Part shown: piece after piece, positions 44,008-55,004 of the stretch
Numbering within the stretch: position 1 is the first letter of the stretch
How the letters are laid out: every line of letters starts with the position of its first letter
Source: an uncultured Holophagaceae bacterium
GTDB taxonomy: Bacteria > Acidobacteriota > Holophagae > Holophagales > Holophagaceae
Direction of reading: 5' to 3'
DNA: 64,000 bases
Assembly: GCA_903863195.1 (NCBI GenBank)
Contig: CAIPAY010000134.1
Span: forward strand, 1 to 64,000
The notes under the pieces: model-generated
Seen by the model: the letters and a program-made list of their open reading frames with translations, nothing else
What the model was told of the DNA's origin: nothing
Database searches by the model: none
Program-made: the position numbers and the translations under genes

Positions 44008-45611
44008 GGCCTACCCCGTCCCAACTTCGAGCGCACCTTCCCGACCAGCTCCAGCGCTTCGGGGTGGCCGAAGGCAGAGGCCAGCAGACCGTAGGCGGCC
44101 GCGCAGAGGGCCACCAGGGGCAGCAGGCGCAGACCCAGGGCCCAGCGCGTGAAGGCATGGGGGGCATCCAAGTGGAGCAGCTGACCTCCGAACCAGGCCA
44201 GGAGGCCCATGAGAGCCGCGGCGGCCAGGGCCCTGCCCGTGGCCTTCAGCAAGGGCCCCAGGTCCATGCCGGGCAGGCGCGGCTGGAGGCGCAGCACCAC
44301 GCCCAGGAGGCCCGCCAGGCTGGCCAGGCCATTGGCCAGAGCCAGACCGCCGGTGCCCAGGGGCTTGAGCAGCGCCAGACTCAGCGCGACGTTCAGCGCC
44401 AGGGTGAAGCCCGCCATGGTGGCGGGACCTCGGTAGTCCTTGAGGGCGTAGAGGGCCTGGTTGCCCAGGCGCTGGGCCGCCACGAAGACCAGGCCCACCG
44501 TGCCGAAGGCGACAGTGAGGGCGGTCCAGTCCGCGGCGGCGGGTGTATAGGCGCCGGTGCGGAAGAGCAGGGCGCAGATGGGCCGAGCCAGCACGGCGAG
44601 GCCCACCGAGGCCGGCAGCACCAGCAGGGCCGACGCCGAGATCGACTGGGTCAGGCTGCGGTTCAGGGCGGGCCAGTCCCGGGCCTCGGCCTGCCGGCTC
44701 AGGGTGGGCAGGCCCGCCGTGGCCAGGCTCATGGCGAACAGCCCCAGCACCATCTCGCCCATCATGCCGCTGTTGTAGAGCACGATCTGGGCGCCATCCG
44801 CCAGCTTCGAGGCCAGCATGGTGCTGATCAGGGCATTGATGGGGTAGATGCCCGCAGCCAGCAGGCCGGGCCCCATGCGACCCAGGGCCTTGCGCACCCA
44901 GGGATCCCGGAGGTGGAAGCCGAGGGACAGCCCGAAACCTTCCTGGCGCACGGCGGGCAGGATCACCAGCAGCTGCAGGACACCGCCCGCCAGGACGGCG
45001 AAGGCGCACACGACGCCGACGGTCTCGTAGGGCGCAGGGCCACCCCGCTCCAGCACCTGCAGCGTGGTCCAGCCGAAGGCGATGAAGGCCAGGTTCCAGA
45101 ACACGGAAACCGAGGCTGCTAGGGCAAAGCGGTGGCGCAGGTTGAGCAGCCCCGTGAAGCCCGCTGTGAGGCTCACCAGGGCCAGGTAGGGGAACATGAT
45201 CCGGCCCAGCCTCGCCGTCAGCTCGCCCTGGACGCCTGGTCTTCCCAGCATGAGCAATCCCGCCAAGGGCCCCATGAACAGCAACACCAGAACGACGCCA
45301 AGCAGCAGGAGCGCCAGCAGGGTTCCCAGGAAGCGGGCGGCCACGGCCTTCATGGTGGCCTCGCCCTCGGCCGCCTCGGCCTCAGCCAGGGTGGGCAGGA
45401 AGGCGGCGGTCATGGTGCCTTCGGCGGTGAAGCGGCGCAGCAGGTTGGGCAGGCGGAAGGCGACGGCATAGGCATCCGCCGCAGGACCGGCTCCGAGCAC
45501 ATGGCTGAGGAAGAAGGTCTGGAGCAGGCCCGTCAGGCGGCTCAGCAGCGTCATGAAGGACACCACGGCCGCGGAGCGCAGCAGGCTGGGCCTGCGGGGG
45601 GCGTCGCTCAT
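44004..45611 (-). CDS. murJ: Lipid II flippase MurJ
   Basis: A 535-residue polytopic membrane protein that flips lipid II for peptidoglycan synthesis. Visible signatures are SFMTLLSRLTGLLQTFFLSHVLG, FRLPNLLRRFTAEGTMTAAFLPTL and the central Arg/Asp residues of the MATE-like fold. About 14 membrane segments are evident. It is the middle gene of an operon with a NicO-type transporter upstream and dtd downstream, joined by overlapping ATGA starts and stops on both sides. Confidence 0.95.
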   Translation of the reverse strand: MSDAPRRPSLLRSAAVVSFMTLLSRLTGLLQTFFLSHVLGAGPAADAYAVAFRLPNLLRRFTAEGTMTAAFLPTLAEAEAAEGEATMKAVAARFLGTLLALLLLGVVLVLLFMGPLAGLLMLGRPGVQGELTARLGRIMFPYLALVSLTAGFTGLLNLRHRFALAASVSVFWNLAFIAFGWTTLQVLERGGPAPYETVGVVCAFAVLAGGVLQLLVILPAVRQEGFGLSLGFHLRDPWVRKALGRMGPGLLAAGIYPINALISTMLASKLADGAQIVLYNSGMMGEMVLGLFAMSLATAGLPTLSRQAEARDWPALNRSLTQSISASALLVLPASVGLAVLARPICALLFRTGAYTPAAADWTALTVAFGTVGLVFVAAQRLGNQALYALKDYRGPATMAGFTLALNVALSLALLKPLGTGGLALANGLASLAGLLGVVLRLQPRLPGMDLGPLLKATGRALAAAALMGLLAWFGGQLLHLDAPHAFTRWALGLRLLPLVALCAAAYGLLASAFGHPEALELVGKVRSKLGRGRP

Positions 45612-46384
45612 GCCTTGAGCAGCAGGTAGAGGCCCACCACCACGTTGCCCACCCCAGAGAGGGCGTAGAGCAGGCGGCGGAAGCGGGCCTGGGTGCCCAT
45701 GCGGGTCGCCAGCCAGCCGGAGGCCGCGCTGAGCAGGGTGAACATGGCCGTGATGCCCAGGCCGAAGAGCAGGAGCGCTTCGAGAAACTGGACCTGACCG
45801 GAGATGCCGGCGTTCTTCATCAGCGAGGTGAAGCCCCGGACCCCGCCCAGGCCGAAGAAGGCGCCCATCCAGGCGGCGGCGTGGTGGTAGCCGTGGGCGG
45901 AGGCACCGCTGGCGTGGTGCTTGGGCGCCCGGCGGGCCAGGGGCTGGAGGGCCGAGGTGACCGTGCGGCGCGTGGCGGACTGGCTTGGCTGGCGGCCCTG
46001 CTTCAGCTGGAGCCGGAGCCCGGCGGCGCTCCGGGTGTGGAGATGGGGGTGGTCATGGGCCAGGGGGCCGTGCTGATGGGCGTGGCTGTGGGTGGCGATC
46101 CGGCGCAGTCCCAGGGCCGCGGCCAGGTTCCACAGCCCCAGGGCGAGCACCAGGGTCCAGGCCGCCCGGTCCATCCACAGGAAGAAGCGGTCACCCAGAA
46201 AGGTCTGGCCAAGGAAGGTCGCGGCCACGGCGATGAGGGCCACGGCCAGCATGTGCGAGGCGCCGAAGGCCAGCCCCACTTTCCATGCGCCCCGGCGGTC
46301 GCCCGAGAGCGACACGCCCGTCACCACGGCCACATGGTCGGGTTCGACGGCATGCAGGATGCCCAGGTAGAGCGGCAGGAACAT
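45608..46384 (-). CDS. NicO/NiCoT-like nickel-cobalt transporter with His-rich loop
   Basis: A 258-residue membrane protein. The N-terminal HAVEPDHVAVVTGVSL is the HxxxxDH signature of nickel-cobalt transporters. About six membrane segments are seen. A cytoplasmic loop (about 95-170) is rich in His (HSHAHQHGPLAHDHPHLH and later HHASGASAHGYHH), as in RcnA-like exporters. Its stop overlaps the murJ start. Uptake or export cannot be settled from sequence. Confidence 0.8.
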   Translation of the reverse strand: MFLPLYLGILHAVEPDHVAVVTGVSLSGDRRGAWKVGLAFGASHMLAVALIAVAATFLGQTFLGDRFFLWMDRAAWTLVLALGLWNLAAALGLRRIATHSHAHQHGPLAHDHPHLHTRSAAGLRLQLKQGRQPSQSATRRTVTSALQPLARRAPKHHASGASAHGYHHAAAWMGAFFGLGGVRGFTSLMKNAGISGQVQFLEALLLFGLGITAMFTLLSAASGWLATRMGTQARFRRLLYALSGVGNVVVGLYLLLKA

Positions 46385-46446
46385 GGTCCGAGGATAGCGC
46401 GGAAGCCCATGGTGCTCAGGCGGAAACCGCCGCCCGGACCAGCCAC

Positions 46447-49400
46447 TCAGGCCGGAATCTCGCTGCCCACCAGGGGCAGGCTTACCCGGAACACCGAGCC
46501 GCTGCCCACTTCGCTCTCCACTTCGATGCGTCCGCCGTGGGCCTCCACGATGGTCCGGCAGATGTAGAGGCCCAGCCCCCAGCCCTTCTTGGCATCCTGA
46601 TGCTGGCCCTGCTCGAAAGGATGGAAGAGCCGCTCACACTCGGCTCGGGGAATCCCCCGGCCCGTGTCCCAGACCTCCAGGTGCCAGTGATTCTCCTTCA
46701 GGTGGGTCCGGACTCCCACGGCGCCCGGGGGCTCCGTGAACTTGAGGGCGTTCTCCACCAGGTTGAACAGCACCTGCCGCATGGCCACCGAGTCCAGCAG
46801 GACCCAGGTCTTGCCCAGGTCCGCATCGAGGTCCAGCCGCGTCTGGAGCCCCCGGGCTTCTGCCTTGAGCTGGAGGGTGGTCTCGAGGTTCTCGAGCAGG
46901 TCCTGGGGATGGGTCAGCTTCAGGGACAGCCGGTCAGTCAGGGATTCGGCGCGGTTCTTGTCGAGCAGACCCTTGAGGATGGCGTCCAGCCGGTGGGCCT
47001 CGTGCTTCATGATGCCGAGCACTCTCGCCAGGCCGGGTTCGACCTCGGCTCCGCCCCCGTTGATGCGCTCCACGCTGAGCAGGATGCTGGTGAGCGGAGA
47101 GCGGAGGTCATGGCTGACGGTGTTGATCATCTGCATCCGGGACTCGAGGGTATCCTTGAGCTGCCGCTGGGTCCACTCCATGCCCTGGTTCCGCAGCGCC
47201 AGTTCCCGTGTCCAGGCCTGCAGCTCCTTGGTCCGGGAGCGGACCTTCGCCTCCAGGGCCTCGTTGTTCCGCTCCAGGGTGCGGAAGCGTGCCTGGATGA
47301 CCAGGATGCAGGCAAAGGCCAAGACCGCCATCAGGATCAAGCGGGCCCAGAGCGTCTGATACCAGGTGGGCTTGATGGTCAGGCGCACCGGTGCGGCCTC
47401 GTTCCAGACCGTGCCGTCGAGGCTGGTCCGGAAGCGCAGCAGGTGGGTTCCGGGGCTCAGGCCCCCGAACTGGATGCTCCCGTTGCCGGATTCCAGGGCC
47501 TGCCAGCTGCCGCCGAGCGCGTCTAGCTGGGCCTCGAAGCGGACCGGGACAGGCGTGTTGGGTGAGCCGGAGTCCACGTGGACCACCAGGGAGGCGTAGC
47601 CGGGAGGCAGGGTGACCTCCCTGGGCATCCAGAAGGTTCCCTGCTCCCAGGTGATGTCCAGGACCACGGGAGTCGGCAGGGGGTATTCCGGGACGCTGGC
47701 CCCGGCTTCCAGGAAGCAGGCCCCGCCCACCATCCCGATCCAGAGGCGGCCCAGTCCATCTTCGAGGGCACCCCCCTGATTGGTCTCGTCCGAGATCAGT
47801 CCCAGCCGGTGTGTGATCAGCACGGGCTTACCTACCTTGGGCAGCAGGGTGACGCCCTTGGCATGGCCGATGGCGGTGCCCCCGGAAGCGAGACCGCGGA
47901 TCCAGGTGATGCCATACAGCGGCTGTCCGCCAGCCTCCAGGTCCAGGCTGCTCCACGAACCCTCTGCCGGATCGTTCACCAGGAGGCGCTGGGAACTGCC
48001 CACCCAGAGGCGCTGCCGGGCGTCGGCATGGAGGGCCAGGATCTGGATGTGGTCCGCGGGACCGTTGGCGAGAAAGCGGTGGAAGCTTCCCTGCTCGAAC
48101 CGGAAGAGACCGATGCTGGTGCCCACCAGCAGCTCCTCGCCACGCACCAGCAGGCAGTGAACCGAGGTGTAGCCGGTCTCCGGGACAGGGTGGTGGCGTC
48201 CCAGAAACCGCCCCCGGAGATCCAGCTCCACCAGGCCCATGTCCGTCCCGACCCACAGCCGGTTGCCCTGCCGGACCATGCACTGTATGTGGCTCTTCTT
48301 CAGCTCCGGAGGACCTGGCCGGATGCGCCCGTCGGACCCCAGGTGGCCGAGTCCGTTCAAAGTCCCGACCCAGGCTCCCCCGGCGCCGTCCTCTTTCAGC
48401 ATCCACACGTCCTCGGAAGCCAGACCATCCCGGCGCAGCCAGCGTCTCTGCACGCCCTTCCCCTGCTGCCAGAGAATGACCCCGTTGTTGCTCCCAAACA
48501 GTATGCGGTTGCCGGGAAGCGCCAGGAAGGAGGTCACTGAGCCGAGGCCAAGGCTCAGGTCCGTCTCGGTGTCGTGGGTCAGGCTCCAGAGGCCCGGGAG
48601 CGCCTGGACCCAGAGGTAGTCCCCGTCCGTTCCGATCCAGAGTCCGCCGTTCCGGTCGCGCAGGGCGCAGTTGATGGAATCCCGGCAGAGCAGGTTCTGG
48701 CGATTCAGGAGCCGGTGGCTGCCATCGGCTCGCCGCAGGTAGAGTCCATCCGAGCCGAGCGAGAGGAGGAGTTCTCCCTCTGGGGTGAAGGTGAAGGCTG
48801 TGAAGACGGCTGAGGAGGGCAGGCCCGGCAGGGCCTCCACCTGCCAGTGGCCGTCCCGGCTCCGCCTCATGACGCGCTCCGACTCGAGAATCCAGACCTG
48901 GCCGGAGGGATCCGCCCGGATGGAGATCAGGGGGGACATCTCCGCCGGTGCGGGTAACTCGGCCACCTCGAAGGCCCCCTCCTTCCACCGGGCAACGGTT
49001 CCCTTGCGGGCACCAAGCCACACCCAGCCTTCAGCGTCCTCGGCCAGAGCCTGGATGGGGGCAAGGCCCCAGGGCTCCGGCAGGGGAATGCGCTCGAATC
49101 TCTCTCCCTGGCGTCGCACAAGGCCCTGACCGGTGCCAACCAGCAGGTCCCCGCGCCGGGTCTCCAGGAGGGCCCGGGTGGTCTCGTCCGGGAGGCCGTC
49201 CTTGAGACCGAAGGTTGTGACCTCCCGGCCGCGGATCCGCGCAACGCCGCGCTCGGCGCTGGCGGCCCAGATCGCCCCGGCGCGGTCTTCCAGCAGGCAG
49301 ACGATGTCCTTCGAGCGCAGGCCGGTCGTGGCATCGAACAGCTGATACCCGTTGGGTCCCAGTCGAGTCACTCCCTCGTTGGTGCCGGCCCAGATGAAGC

Positions 49401-49656
49401 CGTTGCGGTCCTCGAGCAGGGCTGTCACCTGGCTCTGGGGTAGGCCGTCCCGCCGGTCGAAGTGGCGCATGGCCAGCGCCTGGGCCGCGAGAGGGACCGC
49501 GAGGAGCAGGCTGAGCGCAAACAGCCAGATCCGATGGGGGAGGCGCACCGCGAGCCCCCGGGTCAACCGGGCAGACCCCCTCTGGCCCGCCTCCAGCGCC
49601 TGGAGGCAAGCGGAAACGCCACGATCTAGACTGAATCGCCCTCCCTGGAAGGTCAT
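46447..49656 (-). CDS. Propeller-sensor histidine kinase (Reg_prop/Y_Y_Y type)
   Basis: A 1069-residue sensor. A hydrophobic export segment (LPHRIWLFALSLLLAVPLAA) begins near residue 39, after a polar extension; a GTG at 49548 may be the true start. The periplasmic part (about 70-720) has two-component propeller repeats (such as LLEDRNGFIWAGTNEGVTRL) and a Y_Y_Y domain (near 690-760). A membrane segment (LILMAVLAFACILVIQ) and coiled coil follow. The kinase has the H-box NTVSHDLRSPLTSILLSV, the N-box LFNLVENALKFT, DTGRGIP and GWGLGLYICR. There is no receiver domain. It is the last gene of the signalling cluster. Confidence 0.9.
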   Translation of the reverse strand: MTFQGGRFSLDRGVSACLQALEAGQRGSARLTRGLAVRLPHRIWLFALSLLLAVPLAAQALAMRHFDRRDGLPQSQVTALLEDRNGFIWAGTNEGVTRLGPNGYQLFDATTGLRSKDIVCLLEDRAGAIWAASAERGVARIRGREVTTFGLKDGLPDETTRALLETRRGDLLVGTGQGLVRRQGERFERIPLPEPWGLAPIQALAEDAEGWVWLGARKGTVARWKEGAFEVAELPAPAEMSPLISIRADPSGQVWILESERVMRRSRDGHWQVEALPGLPSSAVFTAFTFTPEGELLLSLGSDGLYLRRADGSHRLLNRQNLLCRDSINCALRDRNGGLWIGTDGDYLWVQALPGLWSLTHDTETDLSLGLGSVTSFLALPGNRILFGSNNGVILWQQGKGVQRRWLRRDGLASEDVWMLKEDGAGGAWVGTLNGLGHLGSDGRIRPGPPELKKSHIQCMVRQGNRLWVGTDMGLVELDLRGRFLGRHHPVPETGYTSVHCLLVRGEELLVGTSIGLFRFEQGSFHRFLANGPADHIQILALHADARQRLWVGSSQRLLVNDPAEGSWSSLDLEAGGQPLYGITWIRGLASGGTAIGHAKGVTLLPKVGKPVLITHRLGLISDETNQGGALEDGLGRLWIGMVGGACFLEAGASVPEYPLPTPVVLDITWEQGTFWMPREVTLPPGYASLVVHVDSGSPNTPVPVRFEAQLDALGGSWQALESGNGSIQFGGLSPGTHLLRFRTSLDGTVWNEAAPVRLTIKPTWYQTLWARLILMAVLAFACILVIQARFRTLERNNEALEAKVRSRTKELQAWTRELALRNQGMEWTQRQLKDTLESRMQMINTVSHDLRSPLTSILLSVERINGGGAEVEPGLARVLGIMKHEAHRLDAILKGLLDKNRAESLTDRLSLKLTHPQDLLENLETTLQLKAEARGLQTRLDLDADLGKTWVLLDSVAMRQVLFNLVENALKFTEPPGAVGVRTHLKENHWHLEVWDTGRGIPRAECERLFHPFEQGQHQDAKKGWGLGLYICRTIVEAHGGRIEVESEVGSGSVFRVSLPLVGSEIPA

Positions 49657-49723
49657 GCCTTATTTTTCGGTCAGGCTTGGCGCCAGAGTTAATCCAAGCC
49701 ACCGTTCTCCGGATCTCAGCGCC

Positions 49724-51376
49724 TCAGCAGGCCAGGGTAAAGGAGACGGCGTTGCCCACCTCATTGAACTGGAAGTCCGAGGTGAGTGCCCTCATCAGGA
49801 GAATACCCCGGCCGTGAGGAGCCAACTCACCTGGACCCGTGGACTGAGCCTGGGCGGCCCAGTCGAAGCCGGGCCCATCGTCCGAGATGTCGACGGTCAG
49901 GTGGTGCAGGGCCGGGGTTGCACCGAGGGTGTAGTGGAGCGCCAGTCGGCAGCGGGCAAGGCCAGCTCCGTGGGCATCGAGGGCTTCCTTCCTGTGGGCC
50001 TCATAGTCCTCAAAGCCACCGGTCTTGAGGGTCGACAGGAGACCGAGCAGGCCATGATCCACGGCATTGTCGAGCCCTTCCGTAAGGACGATCCCCAGCT
50101 TCTGGAGTGTCGAGGAGGGCACCCCCTTGTAGCCCAGCAGGCCAAGGATGTTCGGCACCAGGTCCCGGACTCCATGAATCCTCGGATCCAGGTCGAACTG
50201 GAGCGCCAGGCCCTCCACGGTCTCGGTGGGGAAGAGGAGGGGATCCTGCCCCAGATCCAGAGGTATGGGCGGGGGTACTTCCCACAGGGCCCAGGTGAGG
50301 TCGTCATGCTGCTCCGCATTCTTCAGGCTCACCCGGAGGGTGTTTCTCAGCCAGGCCTGGTCCTCCGCGGCTGAGTATCTTGTGCCGCGGCGCAGGAAGC
50401 GCCTTCGAAGAAGAGGCTCAGCGAACAGGTCGAGCAGGCCATCGCTGCATGCGAAGAGGCGATCCCCGGGGACCACGGCGGCATCCTCGACTTCGATCTC
50501 ACCTTGATCCTCCAGGATGCCGGCCGGGAAGTTCCTGGAGGTGAAGACCCGGAGCTCCTGGCTGTCCCTCCTGAACAGGAACACATCGGGCATCCCCGCG
50601 TTGAGCACCGTCAAGAGGCCCATCTCGGGGTCCAGCCTGAACATGATGAGGCAGGTGAAGCGGTCGGAGGGGAGCAGCCGGCACAGCTTGGTGTTGATCT
50701 CGCGATAGATCGATTCGAGCGGGATGTCCCGGGAGGCCATGGTCTGGAAGGTCTCCAGGACCGGCAGGGTGCTCACGCCGGCTACGAGGCCATGTCCGGT
50801 CGCATCGCAGAGCAGGCCGAAGTGGTTGCCCCCGATGCCTCTCAGGTAGGAGCAGGCATCGCCATTGATCCGGCGGGTCTGGAGGGTCTCCATGGCGAAG
50901 CCTGGCGGCATGAGCTTCAGGCCCGGTGAGGTCAGCCGCTCAAGCAGATGCTTGACGATGGCAATCTCACCCAGGGTCTCCTCCTGGTTGTTGGCCAGGG
51001 TGAAGTGCATGGCCGACATGGCGGCAATGGCCCTCACCCGGGCGACCAGCTCGTCTGGGCGGATGGGCTTGTTGAGGAACTCCAGGGCGCCCGCCTCCAG
51101 GCTGTTGTGGAGCAGGTCCGCGTCCTGTCCGCCCGTAAGCATGATGATGGGCACGAACCGCTCGCCACGGCCGACCGTCAGCTTGCGGCAGAGCTGCAGG
51201 CCGTCCATGCGGGGCATCTGGAAATCGGTGATGACGATGTCTGGCGCAGCCTGGACAAAGCGCTCCAGGGCGTCCAGGCCGTCGATGGCAAGCGTGACTT
51301 CGTAGCCCTCCTTCTCCAGCACACGCTGGATCAGGAGGCGGGTGGCAGCGTCATCTTCGGCGACAAGGATGCGCAT
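49724..51376 (-). CDS. Response regulator with SpoIIE phosphatase and HATPase domains (HsbR-like)
   Basis: A 550-residue protein with three modules. A receiver domain (1-120) has the phospho-Asp in IVITDFQMPRMDGLQ and Lys in FLNKPIRP. A SpoIIE-type PP2C domain follows (about 150-370; NGDACSYLRG, LLCDATGHGLVAG, FACSDGLLDLF). A C-terminal HATPase domain (about 400-550) has GLDNAVDHGL and DISDDGPGFDW, then HGRGILLMRAL. This layout matches HsbR of Pseudomonas, which acts with the STAS protein HsbA. Here an STAS gene lies 9 bases upstream. The receiver would connect the propeller kinase or chemoreceptor to the switch. Confidence 0.9.
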   Translation of the reverse strand: MRILVAEDDAATRLLIQRVLEKEGYEVTLAIDGLDALERFVQAAPDIVITDFQMPRMDGLQLCRKLTVGRGERFVPIIMLTGGQDADLLHNSLEAGALEFLNKPIRPDELVARVRAIAAMSAMHFTLANNQEETLGEIAIVKHLLERLTSPGLKLMPPGFAMETLQTRRINGDACSYLRGIGGNHFGLLCDATGHGLVAGVSTLPVLETFQTMASRDIPLESIYREINTKLCRLLPSDRFTCLIMFRLDPEMGLLTVLNAGMPDVFLFRRDSQELRVFTSRNFPAGILEDQGEIEVEDAAVVPGDRLFACSDGLLDLFAEPLLRRRFLRRGTRYSAAEDQAWLRNTLRVSLKNAEQHDDLTWALWEVPPPIPLDLGQDPLLFPTETVEGLALQFDLDPRIHGVRDLVPNILGLLGYKGVPSSTLQKLGIVLTEGLDNAVDHGLLGLLSTLKTGGFEDYEAHRKEALDAHGAGLARCRLALHYTLGATPALHHLTVDISDDGPGFDWAAQAQSTGPGELAPHGRGILLMRALTSDFQFNEVGNAVSFTLAC

Positions 51377-51385
51377 GAGCCCGGG

Positions 51386-51700
51386 TCAAGTGTTGGAGGT
51401 TTCGAAGAGCTTGTCGAACTTGATCATCTTGAGGGTGGGAAGCAGGGTCGGATTCGGATTCCGCAGCGTGACCTTCTTGCCTTTGGCGGTGGCCTTCTCT
51501 CTCAGGAGCAGGAGGCTTCCCAGGGAGGACGAGTCCATGTAGGAGACCGTGGCCAGGTCGATACAAATGGTGGTGACCGAGGGGTTCTCGACCAGCGGAT
51601 AGGAGGCTTCCTTGAAGGCGGTGTGGGACTCGGAGGTGAACCTGCCGGATGGGCTCAGGACCGCGACAGCGCCTTGGATCTTGATGGTGGGACTGCTCAT
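51386..51700 (-). CDS. STAS-domain anti-sigma antagonist (HsbA-like)
   Basis: A 104-residue single STAS domain. The phosphorylatable loop is VSYMDSSSLGSLLLL, with three Ser in a row. It is 9 bases upstream of the HsbR-like gene and 52 downstream of the chemoreceptor. It is likely the substrate of the phosphatase and kinase halves of that neighbour. Confidence 0.9.
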   Translation of the reverse strand: MSSPTIKIQGAVAVLSPSGRFTSESHTAFKEASYPLVENPSVTTICIDLATVSYMDSSSLGSLLLLREKATAKGKKVTLRNPNPTLLPTLKMIKFDKLFETSNT

Positions 51701-51752
51701 GCTGGTTCCTTCAGGAAGGGGCAGCAGCCGCTGCTGCTGCCTGGATGGGGCC

Positions 51753-53330
51753 TCAAACGGTGAATCGACTGACGGTCTCCGCTAGGCCATCCGCGACTCG
51801 GGACAGCTCGTGGGCGGTGGCGGCGACCTGCTCTGCGCTGGCACTTAGCTCGATGGCCGCGGAGGCATTCCGCTCGGCCTGGCTCTCCCCTTCCAGAACC
51901 TGGGCCCGGATCTGCTCAATGGCGTTCCCCTCCTCCTCCGTGGAGATCCGGATGGAGAGCACGGTGCCAGTGAGTTCGAGGATGCCCGAGAGGATGACCT
52001 GCAACTTCTCCAGGGTGAGTCGGGACGTCTCCTGACCCCGTCCCACCGCCTGATGGGTCTCCTCGATCATCGCGGAGATCTCCCGGGCAGCCCCACCCGA
52101 GCGCTCAGCCAGCTTCCGGACCTCTTCCGCGACCACCGCGAAGCCCTTGCCCTGGGCGCCCGCCTTGGCCGCTTCGATGGCGGCGTTCAGCGAGAGCAGG
52201 TTGGTCTGGCGGGCGATCTCCTGGATGAGCTGGACAGCCTTCACGATCCGGTCTGAGACCGTCTTGATCTCCTCCATGGCCTGGAAGCTCTCCTCCGCAG
52301 CCGCCCGGCCGGATTCCGTGGCCTCGACGGCGCCCTCCACCTGCAGGGCGGCCTGGCCGATCTGCCCCCCGGTCTGGTCCAGGGACTCGCGCACCTGCTC
52401 GATGCTGCCGACATTGCGCTCCAGGGCCGCCTTGAGGACCTGGGCGCCAGTCGCGACCTCCTCCGCGGCCCGCAGCTGCTCGTGGCTGGTGGCGCTGAGC
52501 TGGGTGGCTCCAGAGGCCGTGGATTCTGAAGCGTGCAGGATCCCCTTGAAGTCGCTCTGGAGGCGCTCGGCCAGACCGTTGAGGTTGCCCGCCATCTCCG
52601 CCAACTCATCCTTCCCCAGCACCTGGAAGCGATGGGTGAGCCGGCCTGCCACGATGGTTTCGATGCCGTCCCGGACTTCCCTGACCGAGGTATTGATCCT
52701 GCCCGTCATGACCCGGAAGACCGGGAACGCCAGCGACATGACGATCACCATCCCGAGGCCGAGGGCGGTGGCCATCCGCCAGCCTTCGGCCGCGACATCA
52801 TCCAGGTAGACCCCGCTGCCGATCACCCAGCCCCAGGGGGGGAAGAGCTTCACGAAGGAGATCTTGGGCACCGCCTCGCCTGTCTGCGGCTTCAGGAAGT
52901 CGTAGGCGACAAAGCCTTCCCCGGACTGCCGGGCAACCTTGGCGATTTCCACCATGTAGGTCTTTCCGGAAGCGTCCTTCAGGGCTGCAACGGACTGTCC
53001 TTCAAGCTCGGGCTTGGTGGGATGCATGAGCATCCGGGGCTCCAGATCGTTGATCCAGAAATAATTCCCGCCCTCGAAGCGCAGAGCCCTGAGCGCGTCC
53101 TGCGCCCTTGACTGGGCTTCGGCCCGGCTCGCCTTCCCAGAGGACTCCATGGCGGCGAAGTGTTCGACGACACCGTAGGCGACCTCCACCACCGCCTTGT
53201 TCTCCTGCTGCCTGCGTTCGAAGAGCTTTGACTTGAATGTCGGCAGCACATAGAAGGCTTCCTGGAGGGCGAAGAGCCCGCAGACCAGGAACACGAGTGC
53301 CCGGATTTTGAATCCCATGGTCCAGTTCAC
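51753..53330 (-). CDS. Methyl-accepting chemotaxis protein with sCache-type sensor
   Basis: A 525-residue chemoreceptor. One membrane segment near the N-terminus ([16 protein letters not shown]), a periplasmic Cache-like domain (about 35-185; [18 protein letters not shown] and [15 protein letters not shown]), a second segment ([18 protein letters not shown]), HAMP (about 215-265) and a cytoplasmic signalling helix. The hairpin tip is [28 protein letters not shown]. The start is a GTG at 53330 with GGAG five bases upstream, and an ATG at 53318 is an alternative. It is first in the cluster with the STAS, HsbR-like and kinase genes. Confidence 0.93.
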   Translation of the reverse strand: MNWTMGFKIRALVFLVCGLFALQEAFYVLPTFKSKLFERRQQENKAVVEVAYGVVEHFAAMESSGKASRAEAQSRAQDALRALRFEGGNYFWINDLEPRMLMHPTKPELEGQSVAALKDASGKTYMVEIAKVARQSGEGFVAYDFLKPQTGEAVPKISFVKLFPPWGWVIGSGVYLDDVAAEGWRMATALGLGMVIVMSLAFPVFRVMTGRINTSVREVRDGIETIVAGRLTHRFQVLGKDELAEMAGNLNGLAERLQSDFKGILHASESTASGATQLSATSHEQLRAAEEVATGAQVLKAALERNVGSIEQVRESLDQTGGQIGQAALQVEGAVEATESGRAAAEESFQAMEEIKTVSDRIVKAVQLIQEIARQTNLLSLNAAIEAAKAGAQGKGFAVVAEEVRKLAERSGGAAREISAMIEETHQAVGRGQETSRLTLEKLQVILSGILELTGTVLSIRISTEEEGNAIEQIRAQVLEGESQAERNASAAIELSASAEQVAATAHELSRVADGLAETVSRFTV

Positions 53331-53411
53331 GCCGACTCCAACCTGTTCACTGGACCATCGGGTGAATTTCCTTTGAAGGTTAGGAATTGCCTATTTGGAC
53401 TCAGGCACACG

Positions 53412-53436
53412 AAAACGGCCACCGGAAGGGTGGCCG
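53412..53436 (-). terminator. Intrinsic terminator after tRNA-Thr
   Basis: On the minus strand an 8-bp stem (53436-53429 with 53423-53416) with a 5-base loop is followed by TTTTC, an intrinsic terminator 16 bases past the tRNA-Thr CCA end. Confidence 0.8.
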
Positions 53437-53452
53437 AGAGCACATCACGGAC

Positions 53453-53528
53453 TGGAGCCGCCTACCCGAATCGAACGGGTGACCACCAGATTACAAAGCT
53501 GGAGCTCTACCAACTGAGCTAAGGCGGC
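53453..53528 (-). tRNA. tRNA-Thr (anticodon TGT)
   Basis: A 76-base tRNA with acceptor arms GCCGCCT and AGGCGGC, anticodon loop TTTGTAA (TGT) and encoded CCA. The anticodon stem CCAGC/TCTGG has a C-T mismatch next to the loop. It lies 43 bases after accC and is followed by the terminator. Confidence 0.93.
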
Positions 53529-53571
53529 GCAGGGTCCATTCTATCGGAAGGGGGAGCGTTCCTGAACGGCC

Positions 53572-55002
<1,431 letters not shown>

Positions 55003-55004
55003 GG

